NCBI GenBank assembly: GCA_945898015.1
Contig: CAMDGM010000010.1
Span: 21,531-85,530 of the forward strand
Direction: 5' to 3'
Length of the DNA: 64,000 nucleotides
DNA from: PVC group bacterium
Lineage (GTDB): Bacteria; Verrucomicrobiota; Kiritimatiellia; CAIKKV01
Every line of letters starts with the position of its first letter. Position 1 is the stretch's first letter. Shown in pieces: positions 40,155-47,152 of the stretch. The position numbers and the translations under genes were made by a program. Below the pieces are notes generated by a model. It saw only the letters and a list, made by a program, of their open reading frames with translations, made no database searches and had not been told where the DNA came from.

Positions 40155-40342
40155 CACCGGCCCGACACCCTCCGCAATCCCCGGCAAGCCGCCGCCTTGC
40201 CTATCCTGACAAGCGCCACGGCATTCTGACCCCCTGGCCTATGTCTGGACACCACTGGCACCCGAAACGCCTTTAAACGGTATTCTGACGCCCACCACCG
40301 AATCCCGCCCGGAATGATCATCTTTTTTCGCTTGTGTGTTCT

Positions 40343-40363
40343 GTGTGTCCTATTGTGTGTCCT
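40343..40363. repeat. Candidate integrase arm-type site (right)
   Basis: This is an exact 21-bp direct copy of 34088-34108, 117 bp inside attR, with a further partial copy (TGTGTGTTCTG) immediately to its left. The rest of 40155-40429 contains no gene that I can support. Confidence 0.55.
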
Positions 40364-40429
40364 ATCAGGCCCCCTATTTCGGAGCGTTTCCGGGCATTGC
40401 ACGGAAAGAGCATTATAAGACTGAAAAGC

Positions 40430-40467
40430 AAAAAGGCCCGCTTTTCCTAAGAAAAACAGGCCTTTTT
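40430..40467. terminator. Bidirectional terminator beside attR
   Basis: AAAAAGGCC (40430-40438) pairs with GGCCTTTTT (40459-40467), with an inner stem TTTTC/GAAAA. It has an A-run on one side and a T-run on the other, so it ends both the element's rightward transcript and the leftward tRNA-Pro transcript, which now reads into the element. Confidence 0.75.
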
Positions 40468-40479
40468 ACTGGGGAAAAT

Positions 40480-40556
40480 TGGTCGGGGCGGAGGGATTTG
40501 AACCCTCGACCTCTTGCACCCCAAGCAAACGCGCTACCAGGCTGCGCTACGCCCCG
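40480..40556 (-). tRNA. tRNA-Pro (anticodon GGG), CCA encoded; its 3' half is attR
   Basis: On the minus strand from 40556: acceptor CGGGGCG pairs with CGCCCCG, and the D-arm is GCGCAGCCTGGTAGCGC. The anticodon stem TTTGC/GCAAG surrounds TTGGGGT, giving anticodon GGG; the T-arm AGGGTTCAAATCCCT is followed by discriminator A and CCA at 40482-40480. The 3' part (40480-40529) is duplicated at 33982-34031, so the gene stays intact and its original 3' end was displaced to the far left. The gene lies upstream of proS, its own synthetase, though on the opposite strand. Confidence 0.96.
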
Positions 40557-40585
40557 ACATGGTGCTCACATCAAAAAGTCCGCGT

Positions 40586-40614
40586 ACTCTATCACCCCCC
40601 TTCTGGATCGTCAA
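40586..40614 (-). promoter_or_regulatory. Promoter of tRNA-Pro
   Basis: On the minus strand TTGACG (40614-40609), 17 bp and TAGAGT (40591-40586) form a good promoter; the start point would be about 23 bases before the tRNA 5' end. Confidence 0.6.
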
Positions 40615-40693
40615 GGCGCGAGTCTAAAATCCTCAACCCAGCCCCGAAAGACTTCAGCCGCCCATCAAAATCCTCGGGCTTGCATCTTTGCAG

Positions 40694-40722
40694 TTGATCC
40701 TCTTTCGAAGGCGTCATACACT
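40694..40722 (+). promoter_or_regulatory. Probable promoter of the ABM-domain gene
   Basis: TTGATC (40694-40699), 17 bp, TACACT (40717-40722), about 37 bp before the start codon at 40759. Confidence 0.4.
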
Positions 40723-40758
40723 CCTTCGCCGATGTCGAACCCCTCAAGGAGTCACCCC

Positions 40759-41064
40759 ATGGTCCACGTCATTGCGTCCATCCAAATCAAACCGGGAACC
40801 CGGGCCAAGTATCTGGAAATCCTCAAAAGCAACGTGCCGGCGGTCAAGGCGGAAAACGGATGCATCGACTATCAACCCGCCGTGGACCTGGAATCCGGCC
40901 TGCCCCCCCAGCGGCTGGAACCGGATACCATCGTCATCCTCGAAAAATGGAGCAGCCTCAACGCCCTGCGCGTCCACCTGGCCGCCCCCCACATGGCCAC
41001 CTACCGTGAAAAGGTCAAGGACCTCGTTCTGGGCGTCACGCTCAAGGTGCTCCAAAACGCCTGA
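40759..41064 (+). CDS. Antibiotic-biosynthesis-monooxygenase (ABM) domain protein
   Basis: A 101-residue ferredoxin-like ABM fold (MVHVIASIQIKPGTRAKYLE, then ENGCIDYQPAVD, FVILEKW-type strand as IVILEKWSSLNAL, and HLAAPHMATYREKVKDL). Homologues include YgiN-type quinol monooxygenases and LsrG-type enzymes; the family acts as dimers on quinones or small signalling compounds. AAGGAG lies upstream of the ATG. It stands alone between tRNA-Pro and proS. The substrate cannot be told from sequence. Confidence 0.88.
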   Translation: MVHVIASIQIKPGTRAKYLEILKSNVPAVKAENGCIDYQPAVDLESGLPPQRLEPDTIVILEKWSSLNALRVHLAAPHMATYREKVKDLVLGVTLKVLQNA

Positions 41065-41093
41065 TGATTTTCTGTTTTTACTTGCGTAACGTC

Positions 41094-41122
41094 TTGAATC
41101 CATAGACACTTAAGACTTTATT
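41094..41122 (+). promoter_or_regulatory. Probable promoter of proS
   Basis: TTGAAT (41094-41099), 17-bp spacer, TTTATT (41117-41122), 20 bp before the start codon with AAAGGAG between. Confidence 0.45.
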
Positions 41123-41142
41123 TATCCTCAAAGGAGTGCCGC

Positions 41143-42840
41143 ATGCGCCTGTCGAATACCTTGATCCCCACCTTGCGGGACGCGCCCCAGGACGCCGAGA
41201 TCGAAAGCCACAAACTCATGATGCGGGCCGGCCTGATCCGCAAACTCGGGGCCGGCCTTTACACCTTCCTCCCCATGGGCCTGCGCGCCCTTCGCAACGT
41301 GGAACGCATCATCCGCGAGGAAATGGCCCGCGCCGGCGCCATCGAGGTGCTCATGCCCTCGCTCCAGCCCCGTGAAATCTGGGAAACCACGGGCCGGTAC
41401 GAGACCCTCAAAAAATCCATGTTCCGCATCCGCGACCGCCAGGACCGCGACATGGTGCTGGGCCCCACCCACGAGGAGGTCATCACCGAGCTCGTCTCGC
41501 ATGAGCTGAACTCCTATCGTCAACTCCCCAGGACCTTCTACCAGATCCAGACCAAGTTCCGCGACGAGATCCGCCCCCGCTTCGGACTCATGCGGGCGCG
41601 CGAATTCATCATGAAGGACGCCTACAGCTTCGACCTGGACTGGGACTGCCTCGACCGGAGCTACCAGGCCATGTATGCGGCTTACCAGCGCATCTTCGAG
41701 CGCTGCGGCCTGCGCGTGAAAATCGTCGAAGCCGACACCGGCGCCATGGGCGGCAATGCCTCCCATGAGTTCATGGTCCTGGCCGAGGCCGGCGAGGACG
41801 GCATCGTCGAATGCGAATCCTGCGCCTACGCCGCGAACGTCGAGCGGGGCGAACGCGCCCTGACGCCCGCCGTGGAGGAACCCGCCGGCGCCGGGCTGGT
41901 CGATGTCGCCACCCCCAACGCCCGCACCATCGAGGAGGTCTCCAAATTCCTGAAGCTCCCCGCCCGCCGGCTCATCAAGACACTCATCTACCTCGCGGAC
42001 GGGAAACCCGTCGCCGCCCTTCTCGCCGGCGACCGGGACCTGAACGAGATCAAGCTCCGCAAGGCGCTGGGTTGCACGGAGCTGGTCCTGGCCGACGCCG
42101 CCCAGGTTGAATCGGCCACCGGCGCGCCGGTGGGCTTCGCCGGGCCCATCGGGCTCACGATCCCGGTGATCGCCGACGCCGGGCTCCAGGGCCGCGCCAG
42201 CCTGGCCGCCGGAGCCAACAAGGCCGACACCCATCTCGTGCATGTCAGCGTGACGCGCGACGTGGGCGCCGCCCGCTTCCACGATCTGGTCAACGCCAAA
42301 ACAGGCGATGCCTGCCCGCGTTGCGCCGCCGGTAAACTCCGCGAAATGCGGGGCATCGAAGTGGGCCACGTCTTCAAGCTCGGCACCAAATACAGCGAGG
42401 CCTTCCACGCGGCGTACCTGGATGCGAACAAGGAAAAGAAGACCATGATCATGGGCTGCTACGGCATCGGGGTGACCCGGACCCTGCAGGCCATCATCGA
42501 GCAGAGCCATGACGAAAACGGCATCATCTGGCCCGCGGGCGTGGCCCCCTTCCTGGCCGCCGTCCTGCCGCTCTCCCCCAACGAAACCTGCATGAACACG
42601 GCCCTGAAGCTCGAGGAGGAGCTCATCCGCGCCGGCATTGACGCCCTGGTGGACGACCGCGACGAGCGGCCCGGCGTCAAGTTCAAGGACGCCGACCTGC
42701 TCGGGTGCCCCATCCGGATCGTGGTCAGCGACCGGTCCCTGGCCGAGGGAAAAGTCGAACTTCGCAAGCGCTCGGAAAAAACATCTCAGCTCGTGCCGCT
42801 CGAAGAGGCCGTCAGCCGGGTTGAAACCCTGTTTTCCTGA
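41143..42840 (+). CDS. proS: Prolyl-tRNA synthetase
   Basis: A 565-residue bacterial-type ProRS that charges tRNA-Pro. It has class II motif 1 (GLYTFLPMGLRALRNVERII), motif 2 (TKFRDEIRPRFGLMRAREFI) and motif 3 (CYGIGVTRTLQAIIEQSHDE). The editing (INS) domain lies between motifs 2 and 3 (residues about 225-395, with KTLIYLADGKPVAALLAGD), and a C-terminal anticodon-binding domain follows (DALVDDRDERPGVKFKDADL). The editing domain removes mischarged Ala-tRNA-Pro. The ATG follows AAAGGAG. It opens a run of co-directional translation genes (proS, HU, hisS, MBL). Confidence 0.97.
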   Translation: MRLSNTLIPTLRDAPQDAEIESHKLMMRAGLIRKLGAGLYTFLPMGLRALRNVERIIREEMARAGAIEVLMPSLQPREIWETTGRYETLKKSMFRIRDRQDRDMVLGPTHEEVITELVSHELNSYRQLPRTFYQIQTKFRDEIRPRFGLMRAREFIMKDAYSFDLDWDCLDRSYQAMYAAYQRIFERCGLRVKIVEADTGAMGGNASHEFMVLAEAGEDGIVECESCAYAANVERGERALTPAVEEPAGAGLVDVATPNARTIEEVSKFLKLPARRLIKTLIYLADGKPVAALLAGDRDLNEIKLRKALGCTELVLADAAQVESATGAPVGFAGPIGLTIPVIADAGLQGRASLAAGANKADTHLVHVSVTRDVGAARFHDLVNAKTGDACPRCAAGKLREMRGIEVGHVFKLGTKYSEAFHAAYLDANKEKKTMIMGCYGIGVTRTLQAIIEQSHDENGIIWPAGVAPFLAAVLPLSPNETCMNTALKLEEELIRAGIDALVDDRDERPGVKFKDADLLGCPIRIVVSDRSLAEGKVELRKRSEKTSQLVPLEEAVSRVETLFS

Positions 42841-42866
42841 CCCATTTCATCATAAAGGATCACACC

Positions 42867-43151
42867 ATGACAAAGCGGGAACTGGTCAATCGCATCGCCG
42901 ACGAAACCGGGCTCATTCAGCAGCAGGTTTACCTGGTCATCCAAAAAACCCTCGATGCCATCACGGAAAGCCTGGTCAAGGGCGACACGGTCGAATTCCG
43001 CGACTTCGGCGTGTTCGAAGTCAAAACGCGGAAGGCCCGCCTCGGGCGTAATCCCAACAAGCCCGAAAACACCGTGCCCATTCCCCCCCGCCGGGTCGTC
43101 AAATTCAAACCCGGCAAGGCCATGAAAAGCAAAGTGCTGAATCTCCCATGA
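42867..43151 (+). CDS. HU/IHF-family DNA-binding protein
   Basis: A 94-residue histone-like protein: MTKRELVNRIADETGLIQQQ, VEFRDFGVFEVKTRKARLGR and the DNA-intercalating arm NPNKPENTVPIPPRRVVKFK, in which the usual GRNP(x)T is present. HU and IHF subunits cannot be separated with certainty. It sits 26 bp after proS and overlaps hisS by four bases (ATGA). Confidence 0.93.
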   Translation: MTKRELVNRIADETGLIQQQVYLVIQKTLDAITESLVKGDTVEFRDFGVFEVKTRKARLGRNPNKPENTVPIPPRRVVKFKPGKAMKSKVLNLP

Positions 43152-44428
43152 CCGAACAACCTGAAACGCTGTTCGCGCCCCCCCGGGGAATGCGCGATTT
43201 TTTCCCCGAGGAAATGGCCATCCGGAACGCCATCTTCTCGGCTTGGGCCCACGCGGCCCGGCAGTCGGGCTTTGTCCAATACGACGCCTGCGTCGTGGAA
43301 AACCTGGACCTCCTCAAACGCAAGGGCGGCGAGGAAATCGCGGACCAGCTCTACGTCTTCCAGGATAAAAGCGGACGCGACCTCGCCTTGCGCGCCGAAA
43401 TGACCCCCACCCTCGCCCGGATGGTCGCCGCCCGCCAGACCCATTATTCCATGCCCCTCAAATGGTTTGCCATCGCCCAGTGCTTCCGCTACGAACGGAT
43501 GTCCCGGGGGCGGAAACGCGAACACTACCAGTGGAACCTCGACATCATCGGCGAGGAGTCGGTCTCCGCCGAGGCCGAGGTCATCGCCACAGCCGTGCGG
43601 GCGCTGGCCACGCTCGGGCTGGGGCCCGCGGACGTGCAGGTCCGGGTCAACAGTCGCGCCCTGCTGGCCGACCTGTTCAACCACGCCGGCATCGCCCCCG
43701 CGCATCACCCGGCCATCTTTCTCGCCCTCGACAAGCGCGGCAAGATCGAGGACACCGCCATTGCCGACATGCTCGTGAAAGAAGGCCTCGCCACGCCCGC
43801 GATCGACGCCGCGTTCAAGGTCCTGTCGCTCCAATCCTTCGAAGAGGCGCTCGCCCTGCTGGGCTCGGAAACTCCCGCCTCCGCGGAACTGGCCTCGTTC
43901 CTGGCCCTGGCGTCCGACCATGGCATCCGGGACAGCGTGGCCTTCGACATCTCCATCATCCGGGGCCTGGGCTATTACACCGGCATCGTCTTCGAGTGCT
44001 TCGACACGGCCCGCCAGCTCCGGGCCGTCTTCGGAGGCGGGCGTTACAACAACCTGCTGGGCATGCTCGGCGGGAAACCCATGGGCGCGGTCGGACTGGG
44101 ATTCGGCGACGTGGTCATCGCGGAACTGCTGGCGGAAAAGGGCAAGCTCCCGTCGTTCCACGAAGACGGACTGGTTCACGTGGGCTATATGGACGAAAGC
44201 CTGCGCAGCATCGCCATCCGACTGGCCGCCTCCCTGCGGAACCAGGGCCGGAATGTCAACCTGGGCCTCGCGCGCGAAAAGCCCAAGGCCTTCTTCTCCC
44301 GGGCCGGAAAATCCGGCGTGGGCGAGGCGATTTACATCGGCCCCGACGATCTGGCCCGCGGCACGGTTCGCGTCAAGAACCTGGCGGATCGATCGGAACG
44401 CGAGCTGTCCCTCCAGGGGCAGCCATGA
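43148..44428 (+). CDS. hisS: Histidyl-tRNA synthetase
   Basis: A 426-residue class II synthetase. It shows motif 1 (FAPPRGMRDFFPEEMAIRNA), motif 2 (AIAQCFRYERMSRGRKREHY, as WFAIAQCFRYERM), the HisA/HisB signature regions (ALRAEMTPTLARMV; RGLGYYTGIVFE), motif 3 (MGAVGLGFGDVVIAELL) and a short anticodon-binding domain. It ligates His to tRNA-His. Overlaps with HU at its start and the metallo-hydrolase at its end show tight coupling. Confidence 0.96.
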   Translation: MTEQPETLFAPPRGMRDFFPEEMAIRNAIFSAWAHAARQSGFVQYDACVVENLDLLKRKGGEEIADQLYVFQDKSGRDLALRAEMTPTLARMVAARQTHYSMPLKWFAIAQCFRYERMSRGRKREHYQWNLDIIGEESVSAEAEVIATAVRALATLGLGPADVQVRVNSRALLADLFNHAGIAPAHHPAIFLALDKRGKIEDTAIADMLVKEGLATPAIDAAFKVLSLQSFEEALALLGSETPASAELASFLALASDHGIRDSVAFDISIIRGLGYYTGIVFECFDTARQLRAVFGGGRYNNLLGMLGGKPMGAVGLGFGDVVIAELLAEKGKLPSFHEDGLVHVGYMDESLRSIAIRLAASLRNQGRNVNLGLAREKPKAFFSRAGKSGVGEAIYIGPDDLARGTVRVKNLADRSERELSLQGQP

Positions 44429-45081
44429 ACCTGCGCCTCCTTCCGCTCGGCCCCTATGAAGCGAATTGCATCCTGGTGTCGGACAACGATGGATTGACGC
44501 TGGTGATCGATCCGGGCTTCGACGCCTGCGAATTGAACAACGTCCTGGGCCAGGAACAGCTCACCGTGGCGGCCTACCTGTTGACCCATGGTCATGCAGA
44601 CCACGTCAGCGCCCTTTACGCCCTTTGGAAACAGAGGCCCGCCCCGGTGCTCATCCATCCCGGCGACACGGAATGGACCTTTACCCCGCTGAACGAATTG
44701 CTGCCTCATTATCCGGCAACCCGCCGCCCGGACGGACCTTATCCGGTGGTCCAGGATGGGACAACCTTCACCTTTGGAACGATGGACTTCCGCATCATCG
44801 CCACACCCGGCCACACACCCGGCTGCATCTGCTATTACTTCGAAAAAGACGGCATTCTCGTGACCGGAGACACGCTGTTTCAGGACTCCGTCGGGCGGAC
44901 GGACCTGCCGGGCGGAAGCAGTCGGACGCTGTCCGAGTCCCTGCTGAAGCTGGCCGCCCTGCCCCCGGCTGTCAAAGTCATACCCGGACACGGCGACTCC
45001 ACCACGATCGGTGATGAACTTCGCACGAACTTCTTTATGCTACAGGCGGCAAAAACGCTGGCCCGCCGCCGCTCCTCTTAA
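44425..45081 (+). CDS. Metallo-beta-lactamase-fold hydrolase (glyoxalase II / YcbL-like)
   Basis: A 218-residue protein with the full set of zinc ligands: THGHADH (HxHxDH), His in TPGHTPG, Asp in TGDTLFQDSVGRTD and His in IPGHGDST. The compact length and MNLRLLPLGPYEANCIL start fit YcbL-type glyoxalase II relatives, which hydrolyse thioesters such as S-lactoylglutathione; the substrate is not certain. It overlaps hisS by four bases and its TAA overlaps the convergent superoxide reductase stop. Confidence 0.92.
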   Translation: MNLRLLPLGPYEANCILVSDNDGLTLVIDPGFDACELNNVLGQEQLTVAAYLLTHGHADHVSALYALWKQRPAPVLIHPGDTEWTFTPLNELLPHYPATRRPDGPYPVVQDGTTFTFGTMDFRIIATPGHTPGCICYYFEKDGILVTGDTLFQDSVGRTDLPGGSSRTLSESLLKLAALPPAVKVIPGHGDSTTIGDELRTNFFMLQAAKTLARRRSS

Positions 45082-45521
45082 GCTCCAAAAGCCTGTTCGG
45101 TCATCCACGTGCCGTGCATGTTGCAATTCTGGCACACGGTAACGGTTCCGCTCTTGGCCCGGATGCTCACCGCCGCCGCCGGGCGGTTCAATGCCGGTGA
45201 CAGCCACACGCGGTTCACAAACTTGTGATCCACATAAAAATCCATCCACCGGATGAAATGCTCGGCCTTCATCGGGTGCTCCATCTCGCCAATGACCGCC
45301 TTGACCAGCACGGAATCCGTGCTGCCCGCAAAAAATGAATCGGCTTCCACCTTGATGAAGGGAAGATGCTTCTTGTCCGCTTCCCCGCCAGGGGTCTGGC
45401 CGGGCCGCTTGATCGCGGCGTCGTTTTCCTTGTAGGCCTGCACTGACCGGCACACCAGGCACTTGTCAGGCGCGACATCAAACTCGACATGACCACACAC
45501 GCTGCATTCGAGAAGCTTCAT
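45078..45521 (-). CDS. Superoxide reductase (desulfoferrodoxin-like) with N-terminal Cys4 domain
   Basis: A 147-residue protein. The active-site iron ligands of superoxide reductase are all visible: His52 (DKKHLPFI), His82 and His88 (EHPMKAEHF), Cys133 and His136 (CNMHGTW). The N-terminal domain has two C-x2-C pairs (C6, C9, C21, C24), rubredoxin-like rather than the desulforedoxin spacing. It reduces superoxide to peroxide without making oxygen, a defence of anaerobes. The start at 45521 follows a G-rich box; the open frame upstream covers the ferredoxin gene. A ferredoxin encoded 56 bp upstream is a likely electron donor. Confidence 0.88.
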   Translation of the reverse strand: MKLLECSVCGHVEFDVAPDKCLVCRSVQAYKENDAAIKRPGQTPGGEADKKHLPFIKVEADSFFAGSTDSVLVKAVIGEMEHPMKAEHFIRWMDFYVDHKFVNRVWLSPALNRPAAAVSIRAKSGTVTVCQNCNMHGTWMTEQAFGA

Positions 45522-45577
45522 GATAACCCCCTGATGACGGACCGGGCTGGCCGGGAAGGCCGGCCCGGTCCCGATTG

Positions 45578-45763
45578 TTACGCGAACTTGATCGCTTCCT
45601 GCGGACAGTTGGCGGCGGCTTCCTTGCACGACTTCTGGATGTTCGCGGGCACGTCCGTCATCTTGCACTTGGCCTTGTCGCCGTCCATTTCAAACACGTC
45701 CGGGCAATCCCCTTCGCAGAGACCGCACCCCACACAGGCGTCCATATCGATTGAAACCTTCAT
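45578..45763 (-). CDS. 4Fe-4S ferredoxin
   Basis: A 61-residue ferredoxin. C10-x2-C13-x2-C16 (DACVGCGLCEGDCP) and C53-P (ANCPQEAI) bind one [4Fe-4S] cluster; C20 and C46 may form a disulfide, as in other single-cluster ferredoxins. AAGGAG precedes the ATG at 45763. It lies upstream of the superoxide reductase gene in the same direction and probably donates electrons to it or to the nearby old yellow enzyme. Confidence 0.92.
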   Translation of the reverse strand: MKVSIDMDACVGCGLCEGDCPDVFEMDGDKAKCKMTDVPANIQKSCKEAAANCPQEAIKFA

Positions 45764-45876
45764 TCGCTTCTCCTTGTAATCACTGGGTCCGGACTCTCCG
45801 GACCTTTTCGTTGATGCCCAGAAGTGTCCCACAACTCCGGGCCTCATTCAATCCAAAAACCCAAGTCACAGGAGTC

Positions 45877-46962
45877 TCACCGGGCCGGATAATCCGTATA
45901 CCCTTTGGGGCCGGGTGCATAAAATGTAGCTTGATCCGGCACCGCCAGCGGCGCGCCGGCCGCAAGCCGTTCCGCCAGGTCCGGGTTGGCGATGAACGGC
46001 CGGCCAAAGGCAATCAGGTCCGCCTCCCCGCTCTGGAGATCCGTTTCGGCACGGTCGCGGTCGTATCCTCCCGAAAGGATGACAGACCGGCCGCCGGCCG
46101 CGCGAAACTCGCGGCACAGGGCCTGGACCGTCGCGGGATCCGGTTTCGGGGCGCCCATGGCGGAGTGATCGACCAGATGAAGATAGACCAGCCCGAGCCG
46201 GCCCAGGGCCGCCGCCAATTCGGCATACTGCCCCGAAATATCCTCATAGGCCCCGCTCATGTCGTTGAACACACCATAGGGGGAGAGCCGAATACCCACC
46301 CGATCGGCGCCAATCGCTGCGGTGACTGCGGCCGCAACCTCCAAGGCAAAACGGTTACGCCCCGCCCGATCCCGGCCATAGCCATCAGAACGTCGATTAG
46401 CCTCGGGATCCAGGAATTGATTGATCAGATACCCGTTGGCGCCATGAATTTCAACCCCGTCAAATCCGGCGGTAATGGCATACCTCGCCGCCTGGACGTA
46501 TTCACCGACCGCCTGGCGGACATCGTCAAAAGTCATTTCGTGGGGAGAGTCATACGGCTGCTCGCCCTTGCTGTCGGTCCAGATTTTTCCTTTGACCGCC
46601 ACCGCCGACGGAGCCTGCAATTCCGCCCCTGTTGGCAGATTCAACACGCTTCCCACCCGGCCAGCATGCATCAACTGGACAAAGATCCGACCGCCGCCGG
46701 CATGAACAGCCGCCGTAACCGCCTGCCAGGCTGTCATTTGCGGCGTTGAAAAAAGACCGGGAATGCGGGCATACCCCAATCCATTCGGCGAGGGTGAAGT
46801 CCCCTCGCTGATGATCAGACCGGCACCCGCTCTCTGCGCGTAATATTCGGCCATAAGCGCGTTGGGCAAATTGCCGGGGGCGCGACTTCGGGTCATGGGC
46901 GCCATGACCACCCGGTTTTTCAACCCAACGGATCCCAGCGTGAATGAATCAAACAACTTCAT
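45877..46962 (-). CDS. NADH:flavin oxidoreductase / old yellow enzyme
   Basis: A 361-residue FMN TIM-barrel ene-reductase. MKLFDSFTLGSVGLKNRVVM and APMTRSRAPGNLPNALMAEY open the barrel. The active-site pair lies in GFDGVEIHGANGYLINQFLD, and the phosphate-binding region is GYDRDRAETDLQSGEADLIA / FGRPFIANPDLAERL. Members such as NemA reduce activated C=C bonds, N-ethylmaleimide or nitrate esters. AGGAGG precedes the ATG. It is the first of three redox genes on the minus strand (113 bp before the ferredoxin). Confidence 0.93.
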   Translation of the reverse strand: MKLFDSFTLGSVGLKNRVVMAPMTRSRAPGNLPNALMAEYYAQRAGAGLIISEGTSPSPNGLGYARIPGLFSTPQMTAWQAVTAAVHAGGGRIFVQLMHAGRVGSVLNLPTGAELQAPSAVAVKGKIWTDSKGEQPYDSPHEMTFDDVRQAVGEYVQAARYAITAGFDGVEIHGANGYLINQFLDPEANRRSDGYGRDRAGRNRFALEVAAAVTAAIGADRVGIRLSPYGVFNDMSGAYEDISGQYAELAAALGRLGLVYLHLVDHSAMGAPKPDPATVQALCREFRAAGGRSVILSGGYDRDRAETDLQSGEADLIAFGRPFIANPDLAERLAAGAPLAVPDQATFYAPGPKGYTDYPAR

Positions 46963-47081
46963 GCAACCTCCTGACCTTGCCTGACGGTTACCTCTGACTT
47001 TTCGATCATACCCCTTAACCCGGTGAATACCTATACTTATTAACCCCCACCTTCCGCGCACGAACGACCGGCACTCTCAAG

Positions 47082-47110
47082 TTGACTATCACGTGTTGGC
47101 ATGCTACAAA
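47082..47110 (+). promoter_or_regulatory. Promoter of the dehydrogenase/aminotransferase cluster
   Basis: TTGACT (47082-47087), a 17-bp spacer and TACAAA (47105-47110) form a good sigma-70 promoter about 42 bp before the start of the epimerase gene. No operator or adjacent regulator is visible. Confidence 0.6.
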
Positions 47111-47152
47111 TTTCTTCTTTTAACCGCCCCAAAACCAAGGAATACCATAGAC

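Larger units (their letters stand above)
33982..40529 (+). mobile_element. 6.5-kb integrative element (phage-satellite-like) in tRNA-Pro
   Basis: The first 50 bp (33982-34031) are an exact copy of the 3' half of tRNA-Pro at 40480-40529. This is the classical signature of site-specific insertion into a tRNA gene. Inside, in order, are a tyrosine integrase next to attL, a hypothetical protein, a structured leader RNA, XRE and AlpA-like DNA-binding proteins, a 53-residue ORF, a fused replicative helicase, iteron-like repeats, a terminase-small-subunit-like protein and a second excisionase-like Zn-finger protein. All genes point the same way. There are no capsid, tail, lysis or conjugation genes, which fits a phage satellite or a decayed integrative element. 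Confidence 0.88.
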
